In this document: one piece after another, positions 22,560 to 32,970 of the stretch
How the letters are laid out: each line of letters starts with the position of its first letter
How positions within the stretch are numbered: position 1 is the first letter of the stretch
Assembly (NCBI GenBank): GCA_024364735.1
Contig: JAGFNQ010000878.1
Span: forward strand, 383,439-447,438
Length of the DNA stretch: 64,000 bases
Direction: 5' to 3'
Source of the DNA: Boesenbergia rotunda
Taxonomy: Eukaryota; Streptophyta; Magnoliopsida; Zingiberales; Zingiberaceae
Made by a program: the position numbers and the translations under genes
The notes under the pieces: generated by a model
What the model was told of the DNA's origin: nothing
The model's input: the letters and a program-made list of their open reading frames with translations, nothing else
Database searches by the model: none

Positions 22560-22845
22560 AACAATCAAATTTCAGGCCCACTCAGGACCTGAAACAAACT
22601 GATTCAGGCCCACGCTGGGCCTGAAATAATCTCATTTCAGGCCCAGCGTGGGCCTGAAACAAACTGATTCAAGCCCACGTTGGGCCTGAAATAATCTCAT
22701 TTCAGGCCCAGCATGGGCCTAAAATAAAATCATTTCAGGCCCAGCGTGGGCCTAAAATAAAATCATTTCAGGCCCAGCATGGGCCTGAAATATTCTCATT
22801 TCAGGCCCAACGTGGGCTTGAATTAATCTCATTTCAGGCTCCACA
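22560..22845. repeat. TTTCAGGCCC palindrome cluster 3
   Basis: About seven hairpin units in tandem. At 22635-22659 the arms TTTCAGGCCCA and TGGGCCTGAAA are perfect over 11 bp around a 3-base loop GCG. Linkers read TAATCTCA or CAAACTGA. Confidence 0.9.
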
Positions 22846-23375
22846 GAAGGGTACACTGCCAAATTTGAAAAAACTGTAAGTTTTCTATTTCATATATATA
22901 CCTCTACAAAAAGTTTCAATGCAATATAATTGTTACTAATGTAATATCTGTGTAGGTGGCGTTTTTCAAAAATTTGAACTAGTCATATTACAAGATATGG
23001 AATAAAGGATTGTCTTCCATAACGGGGACACACTTTAATAAAATTGTAGTACAAGGACCCACCCAAAGCATATCGTAAGATCATGTTTTTTTGTATTAAA
23101 CATAACAATTGATTTCATGGTTGGATTTATAAGATGAGAACAATGACAATATTGGTTTTTTCAGGTTGGATTGTGCTTTTGTTCATACAATGCATATGTA
23201 AGTGTCATGACAAACATTGTATATTTGTACAATCTATGTAATGCTTTTGAAATCAATGAAACATTGCTTTCGATCCTTGTTTTTGTGTAATATATAAGCT
23301 ATAATATGTAATTGTTGTCCATACCATCAGTAATATTGAACCTTGCTTATGTTGTAATCATTTGAAACATTCTAA
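22846..23375 (+). pseudogene. third, partial copy of the protease 3' exons
   Basis: Direct repeat of about 21894-22570: it carries the ACAGAAGGGTACACTGCCAAA exon end, the intron, the VAFFKNLN-type exon and a shortened Cys box. Here TTGGATTGTGCTTTT runs directly into TGTTCATACAATG, so everything after DCAF is deleted. It arose by local duplication together with the palindrome cluster. Confidence 0.85.
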
Positions 23376-23545
23376 TTTTAGGCCCCTTCAGGGCCTAAAA
23401 CAAACTGATTCAGGCCCACGCTGGGCCTGAACTGAGATTATTTCAGGCCCAGCGTGGGCCTGAAATAATCTCAGTTCAGTTCAACCTGCTTACAAGTATT
23501 ATTAAATATTTATACGCCAATCTGAGTTCAGGCCCTGAAATAATC
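23376..23545. repeat. TTTCAGGCCC palindrome cluster 4
   Basis: Three to four hairpin units, plus a short direct repeat, CCTGCTTACAA(G/A)TATTATT, at about 23487 and 23558. It ends the duplicated segment that began at 22560. Confidence 0.8.
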
Positions 23546-23744
23546 TCAATTCAACCTGCTTACAAATATTATTAAATATTTATATGGCAATCTTTTATAT
23601 AATTGTACATGTTCTGACAACAATTTCATAATGAAACAAGAAGGTTGCAACTCGAGAGTACCTAAATACAAGGCATTGCATACCACAATTGGATTCCATG
23701 CACATCATGAGCTCATATTTTGAGAATTTGGAAAGCAAAGGAGA

Positions 23745-24147
23745 CTTTTTAGATGGACCTAGGATATTTGAAGTTTTCAAAACTCATTATCAGTAGTTAG
23801 AGTTTAGCTAGCAGATGATATTTTTGGTTTCCAAACATAGTCATAATGAGTATCAATTACGTGTTGATACAGTATCAGTTGCCACAGAATAATGAATCAA
23901 CAAATTAGAAATAAGAGGGGCTAAAATGACAGATATTCAAAAAACAGAGGACTTCAGGACCTGAATTAACAAACTTGTGGTTCAGAAATCTGAGGACTGA
24001 TCTTTTCTGCTTACATTGAATTACACAAGGCGTTGATATGTATCATAATATTGAAATACTTCTTCAAGTGACAACATTAACAACAACTAGTATTTTAACA
24101 ATACTATGGTTGTACAATATACAAAATATATACATTCATTTTCCTAC
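23745..24147 (+). repeat. duplicated MULE block, copy 2
   Basis: Same block as 18455-18868, with small indels. Unlike copy 1 it runs on into CCTACTTACAAAATATACAC and the transposase 3' region, so this copy is in the original context. Confidence 0.85.
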
Positions 24148-24554
24148 TTACAAAATATACACTTCAGTCAGAATGTTCCTGCAATACATATACCAATTAA
24201 CTCAAGACCTTGGGGCTGGTGGCATTCTACTTGTCCTTCTATTATGGCCAAGTTGTTTGCATTAGCTACATTTTACTTTCACCTTGCCATTATGTTTGGA
24301 CTCAATCCGTGCCTTCTTTCGTCGACCAGGATGCACAAGGCTACGGGGACTGAGAACTATAATGTCGTTTACGCCCATAGGCCAAAAATGCTTGCTTCTA
24401 CAGGGGAAAATACGATCCATGTAAATTCACTTCCAAGTTTCTGAATAAAAATAATGCTCACAATTATTGATGCAGTCTGACCCTGATTGTTGTTTTGGTG
24501 TTGACACTGATTTAAGTTTTGAGTTAAGTTTGGTTGAGCGAATTTGGGTTGAGT

Positions 24555-25040
24555 CCTGGTCGGGGACTGGGCATGAAACCTTGGTGAATGAAGCCAGGTC
24601 CTAGCTTGGGAAGCTAGGTCGGATGAAAGCCTGGTGAGTGAAGCCAGGTCCTAGCTTGGGAAGCTAGGTTGGTTAAAATCCCGGTGAATGAAGTCGGGTC
24701 CTGGTGAGTGAAGCCAGGTGATGGAAATCCCGGTGAGTGAGGCCGGGTCCTGGTGAGTGAAGCCAGGTGATGGAAATCCCGGTGAGTGAAGCCGGGTCCT
24801 GGTGAGTGAAGCCAGGTGATGGAAATCCCGGTGAGTGAAGCCAGGTCCTGGTGAGTGAAGCCAGGTGATTGAAATCCTAGTGAGTGAAGCTAGGTTGAAA
24901 TCCTGGTGAGTGAAGCCGGGTCCCGGTGAGTGAAGCCGGGTCCCGGTGAGTGAAGCCGGGTGACCGAAACCCACCTGGTGAGTGAAGCCAGGTCCTAGCT
25001 TGGAGGGCTAGGTTAATGTCCCAGTGAGTGAAGCTGGGCA
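24555..25040 (+). repeat. short-hairpin array with two loop types
   Basis: Holds both hairpin kinds. CCTGG/CCAGG and CCCGG/CCGGG with loop TGAGTGAAG are as in copy 1. CCTAGC/GCTAGG with loop TTGGGAA (24600-24618, 24650-24668) is nearer to the LTRs at 47862 and 61337. The two kinds alternate at 24600-24670. Confidence 0.85.
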
Positions 25041-25099
25041 TGTCACGAGTCAGAAAAGGGTTGGAGGCTTGTTTTCGTGACTTAGAGTGCATTTGGGCT

Positions 25100-25590
25100 T
25101 GCCTGGATCGGTCTGGTGACCGATCAGGGAAGTTGGCACGGTGCTCCTTCGTGGATCGGTCTGGTGACCGATCCAGGGATGGCTGATCGGTCTGGTGACC
25201 GATCAGGGAGCATATAGTTCACCTGCTGCTCTGCTCCGGATCGGTCCGGTGATCGATCAGGGAGCATCCAGTAGGTTTTGGGAACCTTACTGATCTGCTC
25301 CTGATCGGTCTGGTGACCGATCAGGGATACTGTTCAGATCAGTCTAGTGAACGATCATTTGTCGCAAGGTTCTCACTATCACCGATCAGGATGACTCCTG
25401 ATCGGTCTGGAAGCAGCCTGATCGGTCTGGTGACCGATCAGGCTGGAGCCTGATTGGTCTGGGGACCGATCTGGAGTGTGCAGCAGAATGCTGGATTGGT
25501 CTGGGGACCAATCAGGAGTGTGCAGAAGACTGCTGGATCGGTCTGGTGACCGATCAGGCTCCTCCCTGATCGGTCTGGGGACCGATCAGG
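25100..25590 (+). repeat. GATCGGTC/GACCGATC palindrome array
   Basis: About fifteen copies of the 20-bp palindrome or half-units in solo LTR copy 2, spaced by unrelated short sequence. Same position in the LTR as in the other copies. Confidence 0.85.
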
Positions 25591-28357
25591 AGCAGAACTT
25601 TAATTCAAATACGCTGTCAAAAGCTCTGATCGCGTCTGTTTTCACTGCCGATTCTCTGCTACTTGCTGATTTCATTTGATATCGATTTGCTAAGCCTCTG
25701 TTGGAGTGTGCAGGTGATAGCAGGTGATTCAAACACTCAAGGAGGGTCAATGGGAGGCTTTCCTTGGAGCAGGTTTGTTTGTTTCTCCTTCTCAGGTTTC
25801 AACGGCAACTGGAGCAGCTGGCGACTGACGGAGACTCAGCTGGAGAGGAGGTCTTCAGTGGACTGAGTGCTCAGGGAGGTCAGTGGGTTCAGGCTGGCTC
25901 AGGGGATGCTGATGGAGCCTGGTGATGAAGCAGGAGCATAAGAGGAAGATGAGAAGCAGAGGATGCGAAGAAGAACGAACAGGAAAACAAGCAAGTGTGG
26001 CTGTGGGTTTCGCTGTTGTGGTTGTGCTCCTTGTGTAGCTTCTCTCTTGAGCTTTCTTGCTACTGTCTTGTGAGAGGTTCCTCCTTAGTCTCGTGTGCTT
26101 ATCTTGTATTCATCTACTGAGGCGATTGTGGAGAGGTTTCTCCACCGAGAAGGAGGCGCTTGATATCCGGTGTTCACCGGGGCTTGATCTGCCGACGATC
26201 AAGGGATCGCCCACCTTACGGGCACGCCAAGGAGTAGGGGCAAGTTATCCCCGAACCTTGTACATCGCTGTGTCGTCTGGTTTGCTCATTTTTGTGTTGA
26301 TTTATGTTCTTCATTTCTGTTTCTGCATCTTGTCTTCCGCTGCTAACGTTTAAGTGCAGAAACTTGAAAAGAAAGTGATTTTGGTGTCTGGCTATATTCA
26401 CCCCCCCCCTCTCTAGCCATCCAAGTTCCAACAACAATATGGCAGTGTATCCATGTTCCTATGAATGATTACGGCAATAACATGTGAGCAAGGGAGTCCT
26501 GAAATTTGAAACTCCCCACAATGATAAAAAAAAATTTCCAAATCAACAATGTATGAGGTGCCCCATGTTTCTACTTCCATTTCTGATTGAGAGTAAGGGT
26601 GAACCTTATAAGCTCTAGCTTTCTCTCTCCTTGAATCCATTTTTTTTGTAGCATGAGGTGTCAAAGCAACATGTCATTTGGAGACTTCCTCTCTACGGTT
26701 AAAGAACTATTGAGCAACTTTTCTTCTGGTATTATCAATTAACCTGTTTATGGGAAGCTCACGTGTGGACTTGAACAAAGCATTTAAGCTCTCCACATAA
26801 TTCGTGGTAAGCATTCTGTACCTTCTCCCAGTAAAATATGCATTTGCCTACCTTTTAAGGTCAATGTTCTGAAGCCACTTATGGGCATCTGGATGTTTTT
26901 CAAGCATTGTCTGCATTATCATATCATATTGGAGTATTGTATTGGCTCGTGCTGCTGCCCAAAACAAACCTAAAGCAGCCCTACTTCCAGTATCAGTTAC
27001 CATATTACAAGATATGTGCTAGCAACAAAAAGCATGATGTGTGTTTGTGTAGACTTTTCTAACTGCTGATATAATGCCCCGATGTCTATCTGATACTATG
27101 GTGATCATTAACAGTAAAGTACCTCTTGGTATGCTCCAAAAACCACTCCTATGCAGACCCACATTCAACTTCAGCAATTGCAAAGGTAACTGGGAGAACA
27201 TTGTCATTACCATCAATAGTCGTAGCAATCAACAATACACCCGGATACTTTCTTCTTAGGTGTGTGGCATCAATTCCGATAAGTCTACGTAAATAAGACC
27301 TGAACATCCTTCTGCAAGCACCAAAACCCCAAAAACACCGCTGAAATTGATTGTCACCATTCTTGCATAGTGTTACATAAGTTTCAGGATCTCTAGCTCT
27401 TAGCTCACGCAGATATTGTGGAAGATCTCTATATGCCTCATCATAATCTCCGACAACCTTTTTCAATGCTTTCTCCCTAGCTATGTATGTTTTTTTGTAT
27501 AATATAGTCACTCCAAATCTAACTTTAATATCTGATATAATCATACTTGGTTTGTATTTTTCATTATGAAGAAATTGCTTTTCAACAAAAGAAGTAACAA
27601 ATGATGAAGAGCATGCATGATGAACAACACTTTCCCTAACAGTTCCACATTGGTGTTCCTTTACATATTGTGTAACAGTAAACTCTACTTCCCCCCTTGC
27701 TACTACTCTCCATGTACATGGTTGGTTGAAGCACACTGCTTTAACTCTATTTTTTCTAGTGTCAACTGGGTTATATCTCATATGCTTAATCATGACATGT
27801 TTGACAAATGCATTCTTGAATTCTTCTCTAAATGGAAATATCTACCCCACAAAAAATTCATGCTCATCTCTTGCCTCTACCTCTCCAATTGGCCCAGCAA
27901 GCAATCGAGAATTCAAAATATAAGGATCTTCAGCTAATGGAAACTCCTCCTCTAAGTCACTGTACTGATCTGGGAGGAATTCATATTGCTCAATCTGCAT
28001 ATCATCAGCATGGAATTCTAGTACACTTGTACTGGGTTGTAATTCATCTCCATTTCGTATTTCAATTTCTTCCTCCCCACTCCAGGTTGGCTCAAAGAAT
28101 TCAACAACTCTTGTAGAAGAATTCAGACTCGCATCTTATAGATTAGTTGTTTCTTCATTTAGATCAAATGTCAAATTCCTTGTAATTCTATTATCACCAT
28201 ACTGGGAAGATAATGGAATATTATTACTGGCTATTTCTGCTTCATTCCCCATGACAGCATTATCATCAAGAGTATTCCATATCTCAGAGAGAATTTCGTC
28301 AACAACATTATCATCCCTGAAAAATAAATTACAATTACATTTAGAAAATTTTAACAA

Positions 28358-29028
28358 TCATAATCAAGGACCTGAAATCATAATATTTCAGGTAGGGCCT
28401 GAATCATTTGATCTTATGAACTCCCAGGGTTCATGAATCTTTCAATCGAGTTCATGAATCTTTTGATCTCATGAACTCCTAGGGCCTGGAAGTTTAAAAA
28501 ATTTCAGAGAACCTTAATTATACAATGCATGACACCCTTAGAGTCCTTCTCCAAACATAAAAATTGTAAAAGAGTTTATCATGTATAAAACTAGGTCTGA
28601 TACCATATCAAAGATGACAATCATACGTACATTACTATTTCTATTTGTTATCAAACTGTTGTTTGCTTTTTCTCCTTCAACACCTATCTTCCTTAAGTGC
28701 GTTGGTGATGAATCCAATTGTGCAACGTAGAAATATATATGTACCTTCGTGATGTATCGACTTGTGCAAGGTATAAATATATATATAGGCTGAAAAACAA
28801 TCAACTCCATGTCCATCCGACCCACAAATTCATATTATACTGATAAAGTGGTTCGGAAGTCTCGAAATGTGAATCGAGAAAGCCTTCACTTGGCGGGATG
28901 GGTATAATTGGAAGGACACTATATGGGATGCACCCTTTGGTAAAAAAGAAACCATAGTATTCCTTTTGGTAATTACCAAATCTTGGGTACGCCCTTTGGT
29001 AAAAAGCCGTAGTTTTAGCTTAAGATCA
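28358..29028. other. MULE right flank, noncoding
   Basis: Contains palindrome cluster 5 (GACCTGAAATCATAATATTTCAGGTAGGGCCTGAA near 28370-28405) and a direct repeat GAGTTCATGAATCTTT(C/T)GATC (about 28430-28475). No coding signs. The outer MULE terminus may lie here, but I could not identify a terminal inverted repeat. Confidence 0.5.
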
Positions 29029-30085
29029 AGTGGCGAGTTGATGTTGATTGAAGAATTTTCACTGATATGTGAATATGGGAAGTCTTCGTATGTCCCCAAG
29101 GGTCACACATTAGACCTAGATGGCGATGAAGGTTAAGATAAGTCAACAAAAGATAGATCCACTCGGGTAGCTCTACACTCTGGGATCCTGATTGGAGCAT
29201 TTGGCTCTCGACAATAATCGGACGATCAGACAATCTCCACTTCTTCCCGCTCGGTCCCATGGATTGGACGATCTCCGCTTCTTCCTGCCTGACTGGATTA
29301 GATGATCACTGCGTCTCCCTAGTCGGTCCGACCAACCAAACGATCTCCGCTTTTCGGTCGGTCCACTGACTGGACGATCTTCGCTTCTCCAGGGTCGATC
29401 GCACCGACCAGATACACTTCACCCCTTCTCGATCAGACGTGATCCCATATCCCCGAATGGTCATGACGTCCAGCGGTGCACCTCTTGTATCAACTAGCAT
29501 ATCTTGTCCATCTCCATTTAACCTTGGTGATCTGACGTGTTTCTATTTAATACGCTTCCAACTTCCAATCTAATTATCTTATAATCCAAGGGCCTCATGG
29601 CCCAACCCATCATAGCGAACAGCACTTATACGGAAACAGCATGTTGGTTGTCAAAGTGCGTGGGATATCATCTTCCGACTTCTATGTCTATCCGCATGAT
29701 ACTAATAGATACGATGGGTCACTCTCCCTTATTATAGTATGATATATGTTTCATTCATGATTAATATGTCATTAATATAAAAGAGAGATATACAGTGACT
29801 ATATTCTAAAAAGGAGTCGGCAAATGTGAACGGAGGTATGCTTAAATCTTAGACTAGACTACTTTTGATTTTCTCTGCTTCTCTCCTCCTTTCCAATTGA
29901 AACTTACTTGAGCATTAGAGTAGCCACAGTGGAGCACCTTGACAATCATTCTAACTCTCTTCTTCTTCTTCTTTTTTCTCCCTCTCAGGTTTAGTAGACT
30001 CTTTGACGAACTCTCTTCAATTGGCTCTCGAGCGACTTTGGTCAACATCATCTCTAACTCACGAGTAGTTCATCCTTCGAGGCTC
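29029..30085 (+). repeat. LTR-like dispersed block, copy 1
   Basis: About 1.06 kb almost repeated at 35282-36345. It contains runs of a GATCTCCGCTTCTTCCC motif, a TATA-like stretch (TTAATATAAAAGAGAG near 29773) and a pyrimidine-rich leader (TTCTTCTTCTTTTTTCTCCC near 29962). This looks like a retroelement LTR or its 5' region. No TG...CA ends or target duplication seen, so its type is open. Confidence 0.65.
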
Positions 30086-32263
30086 TCAAAGCAAGATCAT
30101 TCACTATCGAAGAATGTTGGATTGATCGATTGCTACCGCCTACCCGACGAGCTATTCTCTCAATGTACCATCATTCTAATGCACTCAATCTAATGTCGCA
30201 TCATATAGGTATGTTCTATGATTTCTTGTTTAAGGCTTTTGAGGAATCTGGCTCCCATATCATAAATTGTGTGCTTCATTTCAACATATTTGAGTTCTTT
30301 TATTCATTTACCTTTATTGAGATGAACTCTCTCACAATTCTAGTAGGCTTCCATGAAGCAGTCTCAATGCTTTTTTAAGGGCACCTTCTGTTAGTACAAT
30401 TGGCACTTACAATCAAACTCAAGTTTTGATGGATGATAAAAAGTTAAAGTTAGATTTTGTGTGTTCAAATCCATTTACCAAGTATGTGGGATTGAAAGAC
30501 TTAACGGGTTTAGAGGACCTAATACCAAGCTGAAGCCCAATTAGGTCTAGAGGACTTGATAATTGGCAAGAAGCTCAGATGAGTCGAGAGAGGACCTAAT
30601 ATCTGGCAGGAAGTCTAGTTGAGTTTGTATGACTTGACAACCGGCTAAAGTCTAGATCGGACATCTGATAGGAAAACCTGTTGGGCTAAGAGATCAGAGT
30701 CAAGTAAGTCTATAAACGGTAAGTGGAGGTAAGTACTAGAGGAGAGAGAGATCCACTGAGAACGAGTCCCAGTGGAATTGTAGGTGCTATCTAACTTAGA
30801 TCTATTTTAGAAATCTAAGTTGAGACTAGTACTAGATCCCAGTCTTTGATAAAACAGGATCTAATTAATTATTTTATTTTGTTTCATGTGTTAACTTTGT
30901 TTTGCAGATTATTTTTGCTATTTGAACTAACATATTTTTTCAGGAGTTAATTGCGAAAAATAACTTTGAATGAACAATGCTCGAGACACTTCAAAACTGA
31001 TTAGAGACGCCTCAGATGAAGCACTAGAGGTGCCTTAGATGGTTGGAGGTGCCCAGAGGAGATAAACTTCAAGGATGAAATTTCGCCAACCACCAATTGA
31101 AAGCATCTCAATGCTGATTGGAGATGCCTCAGAGTAGACTGGAGGGCATCTCGGAGTTGTTGGAGGCACCTTCAAATGGATAGGGCCCGAGAATTGCTAA
31201 TCGGATCAACACCATTAGAGGTGCCTTAGGTCATTGGAAGCATCTCCAATGACCTATATAAGGAGAGTTCGGTCAACTTCTTTGAAATAACATTTCTACG
31301 ATCTTCCTCGATCATTTTGGAGAAAGGTCTAAAGGGTCTAGGTCTTGAAGTAGGAGTCGTCGAAGGTTCCGACCAAGTAAATAACAGCGTGTTGATTTTT
31401 AAATACACGTGATTCATTCCCTTCCCCCTTCATGTGCAATGATCTGACATCTTCAATGGAAAATTTTAAAGAGATTTGTGAAATAAAAAAATTGAAGAAA
31501 AAAACTTTAATTATCATGGAGGGAAAGCTCGAGGTTTGTAATTTAAAAATTGTAATGAAATTTTAATGCTCCTCTTTCATCTCAATTAACAATATAGGTG
31601 GAGTCAATTAATGTGAAAATTATATATAAAGATATTAAATGAAAAAAATAATAAATAAACATGTATAATTTGATAATGTAGGACCTAAAAAAAATTATAA
31701 AGAGACTTTTTATATTATGTAAAAAGCGATATGTTTTTATGTTTTTAATACAATATTGACGTAGCAATAGGATATTGCCGACTAAAAAAGCTCTTATAGA
31801 ACTCTAATAATTGGAGATGTTCTAAACTCTACAGAAAAAATTTGAAGTCTTAATATTTTTTAAACAATAAAATATTAATTTTTTAAAATAGTTTTTATAT
31901 AAAATATTATTAAATGCATTTAGTTTTATTAGTAAAAAATCTCTCTCTATATATAAACAAAATAAGTTTTCTAAAATGAGTAACTACCAAACTTAATTAA
32001 TGAAAATGTCTCAAATTTTATCTATATAAAAATCATTATGTCTTCATTATCTCTTCATTTTAAAAAAGGTCAATCCTTCATTTTAAAAGGTTAATTATTT
32101 TTTAAATTATGACCACTCCAAACATGATAAATTTTTAATATTATCTTATTGAAATTATAAAAGCATTTAAATTATTTTTAAAATTTTGATATAATGTATT
32201 AATATATATTTATTTATTTATCATATTAAATTAAATTATTTTTAAATTATAGCCACTTAATAC
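30086..32263. other. noncoding spacer with degenerate repeats
   Basis: 30480-30680 has repeats of GAGGACCTAATA-like sequence. 30990-31255 has repeats around GGAGGTGCC and GAGATGCCTCAGA that can pair with each other. 31440-32263 is very AT-rich. It is probably remnants of further retroelements. No gene recognised. Confidence 0.45.
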
Positions 32264-32967
32264 TGTTAGGACCGATAGGAGAGTTAGAGGGGGTGATTAA
32301 CTTCGATTTACTTGTAGAAGATCTGTCGCCACGGAAGACTCTAAGCAATGTTAACACTTAAGAATTTACTTGGTATCCACCTCCTTGGGGTGACTAATAC
32401 AAGGATCCACTCTCTCATACACTACGAAAGATCTCCTTCTTTAGGTGGAGAAACCTCTTACAAGCTTACAAGAAAAATACAACAAGAGGAAGCAAATATA
32501 ATAGAAAATCTTACAAGATTTACAACAACAAGCTCTCTTTGCTTTCCTTGCTTTCTTCAAACTTGAGATCGCCTCTAGAACTTTGGAAGTACAGCAACAC
32601 TATGCCCCAAAGCTTCTCTTGAAATGGCGAGGAAGGAGGAGAAGAGGTGTTGAAAACTGACGAAGAGATAAGCTTCAAACCTGCGTGAAAACCCTATATA
32701 CCCGACGCCTAGGGTTTCCTAATCGATTATTAATCGATTACCACGTCAGACTTAGCCGTTCAACAGCTAGTTTTTGAAACTTAATCGATTAGCTAATCAA
32801 CAACCTTAATCGATTGCTGAATCGATTCAACACCTTTCTGTGCTCTCACGCAATATTGCTTTAATCGATCACCCAATCGATTACCGGACCTCTTAATTGA
32901 TTGATCACCCTCTGTTCAGGTGGATCGGGGAGGGGAGATTGCTTATTCGATTCAGGTGTGCCCAGTC
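32264..32967 (-). repeat. fragment of another hairpin-rich LTR
   Basis: Begins (plus) TGTTAGGACCGATAGGAGAG then TTAGAGGGGGTGATTAAC, the same layout as the reversed Copia LTR ends. At 32720-32905 it has repeated AATCGATT pairs (AATCGATTATTAATCGATTA, AATCGATTGCTGAATCGATT), an analogue of the GATCGGTC palindromes. It stops abruptly at about 32967, where the hAT gene is cut. Likely a minus-strand Sirevirus LTR of another subfamily. Confidence 0.6.
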
Positions 32968-32970
32968 CCA

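Larger units (their letters stand above)
24465..26433 (+). mobile_element. solo Sirevirus-like LTR (copy 2) with 5-bp target duplication
   Basis: Complete LTR of 1969 bp, TATTGATGCAG to TTCCAACA, flanked by ACAAT at 24460-24464 and 26434-26438. No internal region, so it is a solo LTR left by LTR-LTR recombination. It sits inside the MULE transposase between the SWIM finger and the zinc knuckle, so it post-dates that gene. The terminal TG has become TA. Confidence 0.95.
24236..28357 (-). pseudogene. MuDR-type (MULE) transposase, split by a solo LTR
   Basis: DDE transposase that would cut and paste Mutator-like elements. Minus strand. An acidic N-terminal region (28357 to about 27900) leads into the MuDR DNA-binding domain (EEFKNAFVKHVMIKHMRYN, RKNRVKAVC, CTWRV, HQCG; 27860-27640). 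Then come ISDIKVRFGVTILYKKTYIARE and the DDE core with IGIDATHLRRKYPGVLL near 27280 (first Asp) and IVSDRHRGIISAV near 27110 (second Asp), with AARANTI-like sequence near 26950. A SWIM finger, CGEFQISGLPCSHVIAVI, lies near 26515-26460. After the LTR the gene resumes at 24459 with the SPRSLVHPGRRKKARIESK linker and a CCHC knuckle near 24250. Stops (near 27845 and in 26665-27150) and a frameshift show it is dead. It faces the protease genes, the convergent layout of mudrA/mudrB-type elements. Confidence 0.9.

Noticed and set aside
24651..25092. Repetitive frames rich in THSPGF-type units on the minus strand
   Set aside because: By-product of the LTR hairpin array; no start context or homologue, and the frame is not kept in other LTRs.
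28358..28540. Terminal inverted repeat of the MULE
   Set aside because: I compared this flank with 13260-13400 and found only the shared palindromes, not a long inverted match or a 9-bp duplication.
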